Part shown: piece after piece, positions 23,954 to 31,659 of the stretch
Numbering within the stretch: position 1 is the stretch's first letter
How the letters are laid out: every line of letters begins with the position of its first letter
Origin: Aquisphaera insulae
GTDB taxonomy: Bacteria; Planctomycetota; Planctomycetia; Isosphaerales; Isosphaeraceae
Reading direction: 5' to 3'
DNA: 58,931 nt
NCBI RefSeq assembly: GCF_011064615.1
Contig: NZ_JAALJH010000061.1
Span: forward strand, 1-58,931
The notes under the pieces: generated by a model
What the model saw: only the letters and a program-made list of their open reading frames with translations
Databases searched by the model: none
Told to the model about the DNA's origin: nothing
Position numbers and translations under genes: made by a program

Positions 23954-25216
23954 ATGCGCGCCCCGAACGCGACGCCCCGATCCGGCTCGAATCGTCGCAC
24001 CTTCCTCCAGGCCACCTGCGCCGCGGCCGGCATGGGCCCCGCGCTGGCCGCGGCCGGGGCCCCCGTGAAGGGGGCCAACGAGCGGCTCGGCGTGGGATTC
24101 ATCGGCGTGGGGGGCCGGGCCCAGGCCCACATCGACATCGTGATGGCGCTCAAGGATCGCGGGATCGCGGAGCCGGTCGCGGTCTGCGACGTCTACCGGC
24201 CCCGCCTGGACGCCGCCGCGAAGAAGACCGGCGGGAAGGCCTACATGGAGCACGAGGCTCTCCTGGCCGACCCCCGCGTGGACGTCGTCTGCGTGGCCAC
24301 GCCCGACCGGCTGCACGCGCCCCAGACCCTGGACGCGATCCGGGCCGGCAAGGACGTCTACTGCGAGAAGCCGCTGACCCACTGGGGCCAGTTCGAGCTC
24401 GCCCGGACGATCGAGGCGGTCGCCGCCGAGCACGGCCGGCTCGTCCAGGTCGGCACCCAGCACATGGCCGACGACAACTATCCGGAGATCATCCGCCTGA
24501 TCCGCGAGGGGGTCATCGGCAAGCCGATGCACGCGACCTGCAGCTACTTCCGCCGCGGCGACTGGGGCGAGCGCATGCCCATCCCCGACGCCGCCGCCCG
24601 GCCCGGCCCCGACCTCCTCTGGGATCGGTTCCTCGGCGACGCGCCGAAGGTCCCGTTCTCGGTCTCCCGGTTCTTCCAGTGGCGGATGTACTGGGACTAC
24701 GCCGGCGGCCCGGCCACCGACCTGCTCGTCCATACGTTCACCCCGGTCTTCTGCGTGCTGGAGCTCGGGTTTCCCGACCGCGTCTTCGGCGGCGGCGGCA
24801 CCTTCGAGTACCACCGCGAGGTGCCCGACCAGTGCAACATCCTGGCGGACTACCCCGGCGGCCCCTCGGTGGTGATGACCAACTCCCTCTCCAACGCCAC
24901 CCCGGCCGACACCGTCATCCGCGGCACCGACGGCATCATCACCTGGGGCATGCTCCAGGGGGGCCAGGAATACGGCGTCCGGATCGTCCCGGGCGGCAAG
25001 GACCGTCACGAGATCGTCATCCCGTGGAAGGGCCAGGGCGACACCAGCAAGCTCTGGGTCGACTTCCTGGGCTGCGTGAAGACCCGCAAGCAGCCGCTCT
25101 GCAACATCGCCATGGCCGTGAAGGTGCAGGCCCCGCTCTCCATGGGCATCGTCTCCCACCGCACCAGCAAGGTCGTGAAGTTCGACCAGGCGTCGAGGAC
25201 GTTCGCCTGCGTCTGA
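23954..25216 (+). CDS. Gfo/Idh/MocA-family oxidoreductase with Tat-type signal (420 aa)
   Basis: NAD(P)-dependent dehydrogenase fold. The N-terminus has NRRTFLQATCAAAGMGPALA, a twin-arginine-like export signal, so the enzyme probably acts in the periplasm with a pre-bound cofactor. The Rossmann motif VGFIGVGGRAQAHI is at about 46-59, followed by AVCDVYRPRLDAAAKKTG, VDVVCVATPDRLHAPQ and the family signature YCEKPLTHW. The C-terminal domain holds GGPATDLLVHTFTPVFCVLE. AGGAG lies about 8-10 nt before the ATG. It lies 72 bp after the epimerase gene and 34 bp before the PmoA-like gene. Substrate unknown; a sugar or glycoside is likely from the neighbours. Confidence 0.92.
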   Translation: MRAPNATPRSGSNRRTFLQATCAAAGMGPALAAAGAPVKGANERLGVGFIGVGGRAQAHIDIVMALKDRGIAEPVAVCDVYRPRLDAAAKKTGGKAYMEHEALLADPRVDVVCVATPDRLHAPQTLDAIRAGKDVYCEKPLTHWGQFELARTIEAVAAEHGRLVQVGTQHMADDNYPEIIRLIREGVIGKPMHATCSYFRRGDWGERMPIPDAAARPGPDLLWDRFLGDAPKVPFSVSRFFQWRMYWDYAGGPATDLLVHTFTPVFCVLELGFPDRVFGGGGTFEYHREVPDQCNILADYPGGPSVVMTNSLSNATPADTVIRGTDGIITWGMLQGGQEYGVRIVPGGKDRHEIVIPWKGQGDTSKLWVDFLGCVKTRKQPLCNIAMAVKVQAPLSMGIVSHRTSKVVKFDQASRTFACV

Positions 25217-25250
25217 CCGGATGGGACGAATCACAACGGAGGAGCCGATC

Positions 25251-26165
25251 GTGACCGCACTCTTGCTCTGGCTGGCGGCCGCAAGCCTCGGCGCCGAGCC
25301 CGCCCAGGGGACGACCTGGACGCAGACCGACCGCTCGCTGGCGCTCGTGGCCGACGGGCGGGTCGTCTGGCAGTTCAACCACGAGGAGGACCGCAAGCCG
25401 TACTTCCACCCGCTGACGGTCGCGGGCGGCCCGGCCCTCACCGACTTCCGCCCCAAGGACCACCCGTGGCATCGGGCCCTCTGGTTCTCGTGGAAGAGCA
25501 TCAATCACGTCCTCTACTGGGAGGAGGACCCCGCCACGGCCAGGTCCCCCGGGGTGACCGAGGTGACGAGCCTGACCCTCACGCCCAGGCCGGATCACTC
25601 CGCGCGGATCGCCCTCGAGCTGAGCTACCACCCCCCGGGCCAGCCGGCGGTGCTCGCCGAGCATCGCGAGCTGGCCGTGTCAGCCCCGGAACCATCGGGC
25701 GCGTACCACATCGACTGGCGGAGCACGTTCACGGCCGGCGCGTCCGACGTCCTCCTGGACCGGACGCCGATCCAGGGCGAGCCCGAGGGCGTCGGCTGGG
25801 GCGGCTACGCGGGGCTCTCCCTGCGGCTCTCGCCGGCGTTGAAGGCGTGGCGGTTCTCCGACCGCGACGGGCCGGTGAAGGCCCTCTGGAAGCGCGCGCC
25901 GTGGATGGCCTTCGGCGGCCCGGTCGAGGGGGGGAGATCCGCCTCGGTGGTCGTGTTCGAGCATCCGTCGAGCTTCCGTCATCCCACGCCCTGGTATCTG
26001 ATCCCGGACATGCCCTACTTCAGCCCCGCGGTGATCTACGAGTCCCCCCACACGATCCCCGCCGGCCGGTCCCTGACCCTGCGTTACCGCATCCTGCTCC
26101 AGCCGCAAGCCGCCGACGCCGGAGCGATCGAGGCCCTCTGGAAGGCGTACGCGGGCGAGCCGTGA
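25251..26165 (+). CDS. PmoA-like DUF6807 secreted protein (304 aa)
   Basis: A GTG at 25251 is preferred: GGAGGAG lies about 7 nt upstream and translation then begins with a textbook signal peptide (TALLLWLAAASLGAEPAQG). An in-frame ATG at 25221 would add ten polar residues. The body shows NHEEDRKPYFHPLTVAGGPA, DHPWHRALWFSWKSINHVLY and WGGYAGLSLRLSPALKAWRF, features of the PmoA/DUF6807 family. These are beta-rich exported proteins frequently encoded beside Gfo/Idh/MocA oxidoreductases in planctomycetes. The biochemical role is not established to my knowledge. It ends the cluster that starts at 23057. Confidence 0.8.
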   Translation: MTALLLWLAAASLGAEPAQGTTWTQTDRSLALVADGRVVWQFNHEEDRKPYFHPLTVAGGPALTDFRPKDHPWHRALWFSWKSINHVLYWEEDPATARSPGVTEVTSLTLTPRPDHSARIALELSYHPPGQPAVLAEHRELAVSAPEPSGAYHIDWRSTFTAGASDVLLDRTPIQGEPEGVGWGGYAGLSLRLSPALKAWRFSDRDGPVKALWKRAPWMAFGGPVEGGRSASVVVFEHPSSFRHPTPWYLIPDMPYFSPAVIYESPHTIPAGRSLTLRYRILLQPQAADAGAIEALWKAYAGEP

Positions 26166-26209
26166 GCGTGGATCGAACCTCGACTCGAGGAGTATGATGG
26201 CAGCAGGAA

Positions 26210-26226
26210 GTGCCACGACATGGCAC
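26210..26226. promoter_or_regulatory. Small hairpin over the DUF2306 start codon
   Basis: GTGCCA-CGACA-TGGCAC forms a 6-bp stem with a 5-nt loop and includes the ATG at 26220. It could lower initiation, or may be chance; the choice of start is itself uncertain. Confidence 0.3.
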
Positions 26227-26948
26227 CTTCAAAGGGTCTTGCCTTGTGGACTCATGACCACTCGCCCACGCGGGTGGTCGCCCTCGCGAGCCGGAGCGTG
26301 CCGACCGTGCGGCGTCTCCCGTCCCTGAGCGCCGCCCTGGCCTTCGCGGCCGGGCTGCTGGTCCTCAAGGTGACCGCGGGCATCGTGTCGAATTATGTCG
26401 ATTATTTCCCGCCGGATTTCCACGTCGGGTTCCTCCGCGGCCGCGAGCCCCACTTCTGGGGACCTTATCGCTGGGCCTTCTACGCCCATGTCCTGTCCGG
26501 GCCGTTGACGCTGGTCTTGGGGCTCGTGCTGGTGAACTCGCGGCTGCGGGCGCGGTGGCCGCGATGGCACCGGCGGATCGGCTGGATCCAGGTCGGTTGC
26601 GTCGTGGTGTTGCTGGCACCCGGCGGCCTCTGGATGGCGCGATACGCCGAGGCCGGACCCGTCGCCGGGGCCGGCCTGGCGACGCTGGCGATCCTGACTT
26701 TCCTCTCCGCGGTGCTCGGCGTGCATGCGGCCAGGCGGCGGCGTTTCGCGGATCATCGCCGCTGGATGTGGCGGCTTTACCTGCTCCTTTGCTCGGCCGT
26801 CGTGCTCCGCCTGCTCGGCGGCCTCGCCGTGGCCATGGGCATCACCGCGTCCTGGTACGATCCCCTGGCCAACTGGATCAACTGGCTGGCCCCGCTCGCC
26901 GGGTTCGAGATCTGGGAGCGGGTGCGACGGCGTTTCTCGGCTTCCTGA
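26220..26948 (+). CDS. DUF2306 membrane protein (242 aa)
   Basis: Polytopic membrane protein with about six helices. Features of DUF2306 are PHFWGPYRWAFYAHVLSGPL, RWPRWHRRIGWIQVG and RRRRFADHRRWMWRLYLLLC, with several conserved His and Trp residues that may bind haem or metal. Function unknown. The ATG at 26220 follows AGGA by about 12 nt; internal GTG codons are alternatives. It ends 12 bp before the convergent DUF1559 gene, and no terminator is evident between them. Confidence 0.75.
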   Translation: MAPSKGLALWTHDHSPTRVVALASRSVPTVRRLPSLSAALAFAAGLLVLKVTAGIVSNYVDYFPPDFHVGFLRGREPHFWGPYRWAFYAHVLSGPLTLVLGLVLVNSRLRARWPRWHRRIGWIQVGCVVVLLAPGGLWMARYAEAGPVAGAGLATLAILTFLSAVLGVHAARRRRFADHRRWMWRLYLLLCSAVVLRLLGGLAVAMGITASWYDPLANWINWLAPLAGFEIWERVRRRFSAS

Positions 26949-26959
26949 CGCGATCGCCG

Positions 26960-27739
26960 TCAGAATTCCTCAGCCTTCGGCCCGTCGCCGCCGGCGATCG
27001 AGATCAGGGCCCGCCGTACCGTCGCCGGCAGGGTGACCTTGAGGAACTTCACGGAGCCGTCGACCATCCCCGCGTTGAACCCCCAAATATGGTTCGGCTT
27101 CGACCCGGCGGACAGGCCGAGGATGAGCGATTCGTCGGCGTCGATCGGGGCCATCCAGGGAACGGCGTGGCCGTCGTCGACCTCGATGTCCAGGATCGTC
27201 GCACCGGTCGGATCGGAGATCTCGGCGAATCGGCGGTGCTTTCCCGGGATCAGGCAGCCGCCCTCGGCCGCGTTGGCGAGGTACGTCGTGGCGTTCCTCG
27301 GCGCCGTCGATGAGGGGCAGCGGTAGACGTACGGTATGGCCGCCAGCGCCTTCGCGTTGACCGGGTCATCCCAGGGCCTGGAGAGGTCGATGGAGTCGAA
27401 AAGGGCCTTCTGCTCGAGGTAGGGCAGCAGCAGCGTCCGCCAGCTATGGAGCCGCCGGCCGCTGGGGTCCACGGTGCAGGCGGGGGGTAAGGCCCCGTGA
27501 TCCGAGACGTAATTGTGCATCGCCAGAGCGATCTGCTTGAGGTTGTTGACGCACTGGGCGCGGCGGGCCGCCTCCCGGCCACCGCCGCGGAAGAGGTCCG
27601 AGAGGAGGAACAGGAAGCACTGGAGGACGAGCACGATCAGGACCATGCAGCCCAGGGATTTCAGGATTCGGAATCCCGGGGGCTCCGGCTTGCGGATCGA
27701 GCCGGCGAACATCGGGTCGTGGTCGAAGCGGCCGGACAT
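26960..27739 (-). CDS. DUF1559 protein, copy 1 (259 aa)
   Basis: Single-pass protein (helix at about 27-50: KSLGCMVLIVLVLQCFLFLL) with the DUF1559 core: AARRAQCVNNLKQIALAMHN followed by Y, LHSWRTLLLPYLEQKALFDS, YRCPSSTAP and NPxGxNAGMVDGSVKFLK-like residues near the end. Most DUF1559 proteins begin with a type-IV-pilin-like methylation motif; here the G/F-T-L-x-E site is not obvious. The family is greatly expanded in planctomycetes and its role is unclear. A near-identical paralogue lies at 28840-29610 in the same orientation, and the HigBA module sits between them. The 62 bp upstream of the start are also shared with copy 2. Confidence 0.88.
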   Translation of the reverse strand: MSGRFDHDPMFAGSIRKPEPPGFRILKSLGCMVLIVLVLQCFLFLLSDLFRGGGREAARRAQCVNNLKQIALAMHNYVSDHGALPPACTVDPSGRRLHSWRTLLLPYLEQKALFDSIDLSRPWDDPVNAKALAAIPYVYRCPSSTAPRNATTYLANAAEGGCLIPGKHRRFAEISDPTGATILDIEVDDGHAVPWMAPIDADESLILGLSAGSKPNHIWGFNAGMVDGSVKFLKVTLPATVRRALISIAGGDGPKAEEF

Positions 27740-27801
27740 GGCGGAGACTCCCCGGCGAGCCCGCTCGCCCGGGCCGCCGATACCTTCATCTTACAAACGT
27801 C
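26986..27801. repeat. DUF1559 direct duplication, left copy
   Basis: From CGCCGCCGGCGATCGAGATC near the 3' end to the CTTACAAACGTC box upstream of the start, this block matches about 28865-29672 with scattered substitutions. It is an old, diverged direct repeat covering nearly the whole gene and its 5' region, spaced by about 1.87 kb. Confidence 0.85.
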
Positions 27802-27874
27802 ACGGCGAGGCGACGAGAGAGAGCTTAAGGACCTCGACCTGGAAACCGCGCGTGGCCCGAACTCGAAGGTCGAC

Positions 27875-27903
27875 TTGCCTGTTCGTGTATCACGAACTAG
27901 GAT
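27875..27903 (+). promoter_or_regulatory. Sigma-70-like promoter of higBA with an operator filling the spacer
   Basis: TTGCCT (27875-27880) and TAGGAT (27898-27903) are spaced by exactly 17 bp. The spacer itself is a perfect inverted repeat, GTTCGTG-TAT-CACGAAC (27881-27897). A repressor bound there would cover the polymerase site completely. The layout fits autorepression by the HigA-like protein encoded at 28304. Confidence 0.75.
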
Positions 27904-27937
27904 CGACCGGGTGGTTCGCCCGGTGTGAGGAGGAGGG

Positions 27938-28228
27938 ATGCGGGTGATCTCGAAGGCGAGGCTGAGGGCCTTCTGGGAGTTGGCCGGGAACGACGATTCG
28001 GAGGGACCGCTTCGGGCCTGGCACACCCACGTCGGCCATCGATCGGTCGCGTGGCGATCCTGGGGCGACATTCGTGCCGTGTTTGGAAACGCCAGCCTGG
28101 TCGGGACCTGTATCGTCTTCAACATCGGCGGGAACAGGTATCGGCTGGTCACGCGTGTCCTCTTCTCGAGCCAGAAAGTCTTCGTGCTCCGGGTCATGTC
28201 CCACCGCGAATACGACGATCCGCGCTAG
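27938..28228 (+). CDS. higB: HigB-type mRNA interferase toxin (96 aa)
   Basis: Predicted type II toxin that cleaves mRNA on translating ribosomes. The family pattern is clear: MRVISKARLRAFWELAGNDD at the start, PLRAWHTHV and AWRSWGDIRAVFGNAS in the middle, then VFNIGGNRYRLVTRVLFSSQ and VFVLRVMSHREYDD near the end. The length is normal. A strong AGGAGGAGGG lies just before the ATG. The toxin gene precedes the antitoxin gene, the usual higBA order, with a 75-bp gap. Promoter and operator are at 27875-27903. The reading frame is complete, in contrast to the broken toxin at 15701. Confidence 0.9.
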   Translation: MRVISKARLRAFWELAGNDDSEGPLRAWHTHVGHRSVAWRSWGDIRAVFGNASLVGTCIVFNIGGNRYRLVTRVLFSSQKVFVLRVMSHREYDDPR

Positions 28229-28303
28229 AGGGAGGAGTGTGGTTGTCACACGCCCCCGCCCCGGCCCAGGGAGCCCGGCCCCGGACGCCGGCGAGGTTGA
28301 ACG

Positions 28304-28735
28304 ATGCCTGCACGATCTTCGTTCGCGTTGCGGGGCGAGAATCAGGATGCCTACCTGGACCTCGTGCGTGCCTTCCCCCTCGCCTCGATCCGCTCCGAGT
28401 CCCATCTCGAGAAGGCCCAGTCGGTGATGGACGACCTGCTTGCCCGCGACGCACTCGGTCCCGGCGAGGTGATGTACCTGGATGCCCTGAGCGATCTCGT
28501 CGCGACCTATGAGGACCTTCACCATCCGATCGAGCCCGCCTCCGACGCCGACATGCTCCGCCACCTGATGGAGGCGAACGGCCTGACCCAGGCCGAGCTG
28601 GCCCGCGCCGCGGAGATCCCCCGGTCTTCGGTCTCCGAGGTCCTTGCCGGCAAGAAGCCCTTCACGCGGGCGATGATCCGTCGCCTTGCCGCCTACTTCC
28701 AGATCGACGCCCGCATCCTGGCGTCGAACTTCTGA
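28304..28735 (+). CDS. higA: HigA-type HTH antitoxin (143 aa)
   Basis: Partner and probable autorepressor of the HigB toxin at 27938. The C-terminal part carries an XRE-type helix-turn-helix (LRHLMEANGLTQAELARAAE, then IPRSSVSEVLAGKKPFTRAM). The N-terminal ~80 residues are helical and acidic (SHLEKAQSVMDDLLARDALG, then MYLDALSDLVATYEDLHHPI), as in HigA proteins that wrap the toxin. GAGG lies before the ATG. The 75-bp gap to the toxin leaves room for an internal site, but I see no second promoter. Confidence 0.9.
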   Translation: MPARSSFALRGENQDAYLDLVRAFPLASIRSESHLEKAQSVMDDLLARDALGPGEVMYLDALSDLVATYEDLHHPIEPASDADMLRHLMEANGLTQAELARAAEIPRSSVSEVLAGKKPFTRAMIRRLAAYFQIDARILASNF

Positions 28736-28839
28736 GAGTCTGTCTCCTGCACAGTTTTCCCACCGACGGCATTCCCAAATGAAGCAGGCACGCTCCGCGT
28801 GCCGTCCGCTCTGCGTCTCCAATCGGTCGACAAACCGTG

Positions 28840-29610
28840 CTAATACACGTCCCCCCTCGGGTTGTCGCCGCCGGCGATCGAGATCAAAGCCCGGCGCACC
28901 GTCGCCGGCAGGGTGGGCTTGAGGAATCTCACGGAGCCGTCGACCATCCCCGCGTTGAACCCACTGGGGTGGTTCGGCTTCGACGCTTGGGACAGGCCGA
29001 GGATGAGCGATTCGTCGGCGTCGATCGGGGCCATCCACGGGACGGCGTGCCCGTCGTCGGCCTCGATGTCCAGGATCGTCGCACCGGTCGGATCGGAGAT
29101 CTCGGCGAATCGGCGGGGCCTTCCCGGGATCAGGCAGCCACCCTCGGCCGCGTTGGCGAGGTACGTCGTCGAATCTCTTGGCGCCGATGAGGAGGGGCAG
29201 CGGTAGACGGTCGGCCTGGCCTCGAGCGCCTTCGCGTTGGCCGGGTCGTCCCAGGGCTTCGACAGGTCGATGGACTCGTAAAGGGTCTTCTGCTCGAGGT
29301 AAGGCAGCAGCAGCGTCCGCCAGCTATGAAGCCGTCGGCCGCTGGCGTCCACGGTGCAGGCCGGAGGGAAGGCCCCGTGATCCGAGGCGTAATTGTGCAT
29401 CGCCAGCGCGATCTGCTTGAGGTTGTAGGCGCATTGGGCGCGGCAGGCCGCCTGCCGCGCCTCGCTGGGGAAGAGGTCCGGCAGGAGGTACAGGATGACG
29501 AGCACGATCACGCCCAGGCAGACGAGGGTATTCACGAGCCCGAATCCCGTACGCCGTGGCTTCTGGATCGTGGCGGCGAACTCGGGATCGTTTGCGAAAG
29601 TGCCGGACAT
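28840..29610 (-). CDS. DUF1559 protein, copy 2 (256 aa)
   Basis: Paralogue of the DUF1559 protein at 26960, with the same layout: N-terminal helix (GLVNTLVCLGVIVLVILYLL), ACRAQCAYNLKQIALAMHNY, LHSWRTLLLPYLEQKTLYES and GFNAGMVDGSVRFLKPTLPA. Most of the protein is identical to copy 1; the membrane segment and the last few residues differ most. The two copies are direct repeats around the HigBA module. Role unknown. Confidence 0.88.
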   Translation of the reverse strand: MSGTFANDPEFAATIQKPRRTGFGLVNTLVCLGVIVLVILYLLPDLFPSEARQAACRAQCAYNLKQIALAMHNYASDHGAFPPACTVDASGRRLHSWRTLLLPYLEQKTLYESIDLSKPWDDPANAKALEARPTVYRCPSSSAPRDSTTYLANAAEGGCLIPGRPRRFAEISDPTGATILDIEADDGHAVPWMAPIDADESLILGLSQASKPNHPSGFNAGMVDGSVRFLKPTLPATVRRALISIAGGDNPRGDVY

Positions 29611-29672
29611 GGCGGAGACTCCCCGACGAGCCCGCTCGCCCGGGCCGCCGATTCGTTCATCTTACAAACGTC
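28865..29672. repeat. DUF1559 direct duplication, right copy
   Basis: This block matches about 26986-27801 in the same orientation, including 62 bp upstream of the start codon. Divergence is much higher than in the 66-bp and 407-bp repeats elsewhere in the window, so it is an older event. Confidence 0.85.
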
Positions 29673-29890
29673 GCGGAGACGCTTCGAGGGGAAAGCACCG
29701 GACCTCAACCCGGGAGCCGCCGGAAGCCAATCCGCGGCGGTTGTCCCTTGCCGAAGCCCCTCAATGCGTGTATTATTTTCGGCTTCCTTTTCGACTCTCC
29801 GCGCCCGATGGCGAGGACGGTCCCGGCGGGACTTCGATCGGCGTCCCGGCTTACGCTCCTTCCCCGCCTGAACCGCGAGACGAAATCCCG

Positions 29891-31594
29891 ATGATCCGTT
29901 TGATCAACGCCCGCAAGAAGTTCGGCAATCAGACGATTTACGACGGCATCGACGCCTCGATCGTCCGCGGCGAGCGGATCGGGCTGCTCGGGAAGAATGG
30001 CGCGGGCAAGTCGACCCTGTTCAAGGTGCTCACGGGCGAGGAGACGCTGGACTCCGGCGAGCTCCTCCGCGACCGCAAGTGCTCGGTCGGCTATCTCTCC
30101 CAGGAGATCCATCCCCTCCGCGAGGGGACGGTCTTCGAGAACATGCTCAACCACCTCGGCCCCTGGACCGAGGCCGACATCCGGCTCAAGGCGGTCATGA
30201 AGGGGCTCGAGGACGGCGACCCCCAGGCCCTGGAAGACTACGACGACGCGATGGAGGCGTTCGTCGCCGCCGGCGGCTACGAGATGGAGGCCCGCGCCAA
30301 GGCGATCTTGCTGGGGCTCGGGTTCTCGGTCGCCCAGCTCGACGCGCCGGTCGCCACCCTCTCGGGCGGCTGGGCGATGCGGCTGGCGCTCGGCGGCCTG
30401 CTCGCCTTCGAGCACGACATCCTCCTCCTCGACGAGCCCACCAATCACCTGGACCTCCTCAGCGTCAAGTGGTTCGAGGAGTTCCTCCGCTCCTACCCCG
30501 GCGCGATCCTGATCACCTGCCACGACCGCGACTTCCTCGACCGCGTGATCACCAAGACGTTCGAGCTGGAGCTGGGCAATCTCTACACCTATGCCGGCAA
30601 CTACTCGGCCTATCTCCCTCAGAAGGAGCATCGGCTGACGGTCCACCAGGCGTCGTTCGACACCCAGCAGAAGAAGCTCCGCCAGATGCAGGACTTCGTC
30701 GATCGCAACCGCGCCAACGCGGCCACCGCCGCACGCGCCCAGAGCCGCCTCAAGGCGATGGACAAGATCGATCGGATCGACGCCCCCCGGTCCGACAACG
30801 CCTCGGTCCGGATCCGACTGCCCGAACCCCCCCGGAGCGGCCAGGTCGTCGCCCGGTTCGCCGACGTGACTTTCGCCTACGGCGAGAAGGTGGTCTACCG
30901 GGGCCTCGACCTCGAGATCGAGCGCGGCGACAAGGTGGTGCTGGTCGGGCCCAACGGGGCCGGCAAGACGACGCTCATGAAGCTGCTGGCGGGCGTCCAC
31001 GCGGCGACGAAGGGCGATGTGGCGTTCGGCAGCAACGTCTTCGCCACCTACTTCGCCCAGCATCGTGTCGAAGCCCTGAACATGAAGTCGACCGTGATCG
31101 CCAACCTGAGGGACGTCCACCCCGGCGCCAGCGAAGGCGCCCTCAGGCAGATGCTCGGCGCCTTCCTCTTCTCGGGCGACGCCGTCGACAAGGCCGTCGG
31201 GTCGCTCTCCGGCGGCGAGAAGACCCGGCTCTGCCTGGCGCGGATCCTGACCGTCGCCCACAACTTCATCATGATGGACGAGCCGACCAACCATCTCGAC
31301 ATCGCCAGCCGCGACGTGCTGGAAGAGGCCCTGGACGAGTACGAGGGCTCGCTCTGCTTCATCTCGCACGACGAGCACTTCATCCGGGCCGTGGCGAACA
31401 AGGTGATCGAGGTCGAGTCGGGCAAGCTGACGGTCTACCCCTGCAACTACGACGACTACCTCTACGCCCGGCTCAAGCGTCAAGAGTCCGACAGCCCCTT
31501 CGCCGTGCTCACCCGCCGGGTCAAGCCTCGGTCCGAAGATTCCGCCGACGGTACGGGCCCCAGGGCCGGCCGCCGGGCGTCTTCGGTCTCCTGA
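29891..31594 (+). CDS. ABC-F ATP-binding protein (567 aa)
   Basis: Two tandem ABC domains without membrane segments. Domain 1 has Walker A GKNGAGKST (34-42), signature LSGGWAMRLAL and Walker B ILLLDEPTNHLD. A linker of about 80 residues (YLPQKEHRLTVHQASFDTQQ, then KKLRQMQDFVDRNRANAATA) is typical of ABC-F proteins. Domain 2 has GPNGAGKTT, LSGGEKTRLCLARIL and FIMMDEPTNHLDIASRDVLE. Such proteins act on ribosomes, in translation quality control or antibiotic protection; which of these applies is unknown. The ATG at 29891 is the natural start. The last 407 bp of this gene are duplicated at 35245-35651, and the DUF1592-DUF1552 operon lies between the copies. Confidence 0.93.
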   Translation: MIRLINARKKFGNQTIYDGIDASIVRGERIGLLGKNGAGKSTLFKVLTGEETLDSGELLRDRKCSVGYLSQEIHPLREGTVFENMLNHLGPWTEADIRLKAVMKGLEDGDPQALEDYDDAMEAFVAAGGYEMEARAKAILLGLGFSVAQLDAPVATLSGGWAMRLALGGLLAFEHDILLLDEPTNHLDLLSVKWFEEFLRSYPGAILITCHDRDFLDRVITKTFELELGNLYTYAGNYSAYLPQKEHRLTVHQASFDTQQKKLRQMQDFVDRNRANAATAARAQSRLKAMDKIDRIDAPRSDNASVRIRLPEPPRSGQVVARFADVTFAYGEKVVYRGLDLEIERGDKVVLVGPNGAGKTTLMKLLAGVHAATKGDVAFGSNVFATYFAQHRVEALNMKSTVIANLRDVHPGASEGALRQMLGAFLFSGDAVDKAVGSLSGGEKTRLCLARILTVAHNFIMMDEPTNHLDIASRDVLEEALDEYEGSLCFISHDEHFIRAVANKVIEVESGKLTVYPCNYDDYLYARLKRQESDSPFAVLTRRVKPRSEDSADGTGPRAGRRASSVS

Positions 31595-31595
31595 G
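31189..31595. repeat. 407-bp direct repeat, resident copy (ABC-F 3' end)
   Basis: The 3' end of the ABC-F gene from the KAVGSLSGGEK codons through the stop. It matches 35245-35651 with about four substitutions, an offset of 4056 bp and no indels. Confidence 0.95.
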
Positions 31596-31659
31596 CATCA
31601 CTTGAATTCCGGGCCGAGTGGCCTGGACGATGAGGTCCACTTCACGGTTCGCGGGCGAT

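Noticed and set aside
20381..25504. Very long minus-strand frame joining the MFS gene with sequence up to 25.5 kb
   Set aside because: Only the last 461 codons are a real protein. The upstream part is antisense to the epimerase, oxidoreductase and PmoA-like genes and crosses the AraC gene in a wrong frame.
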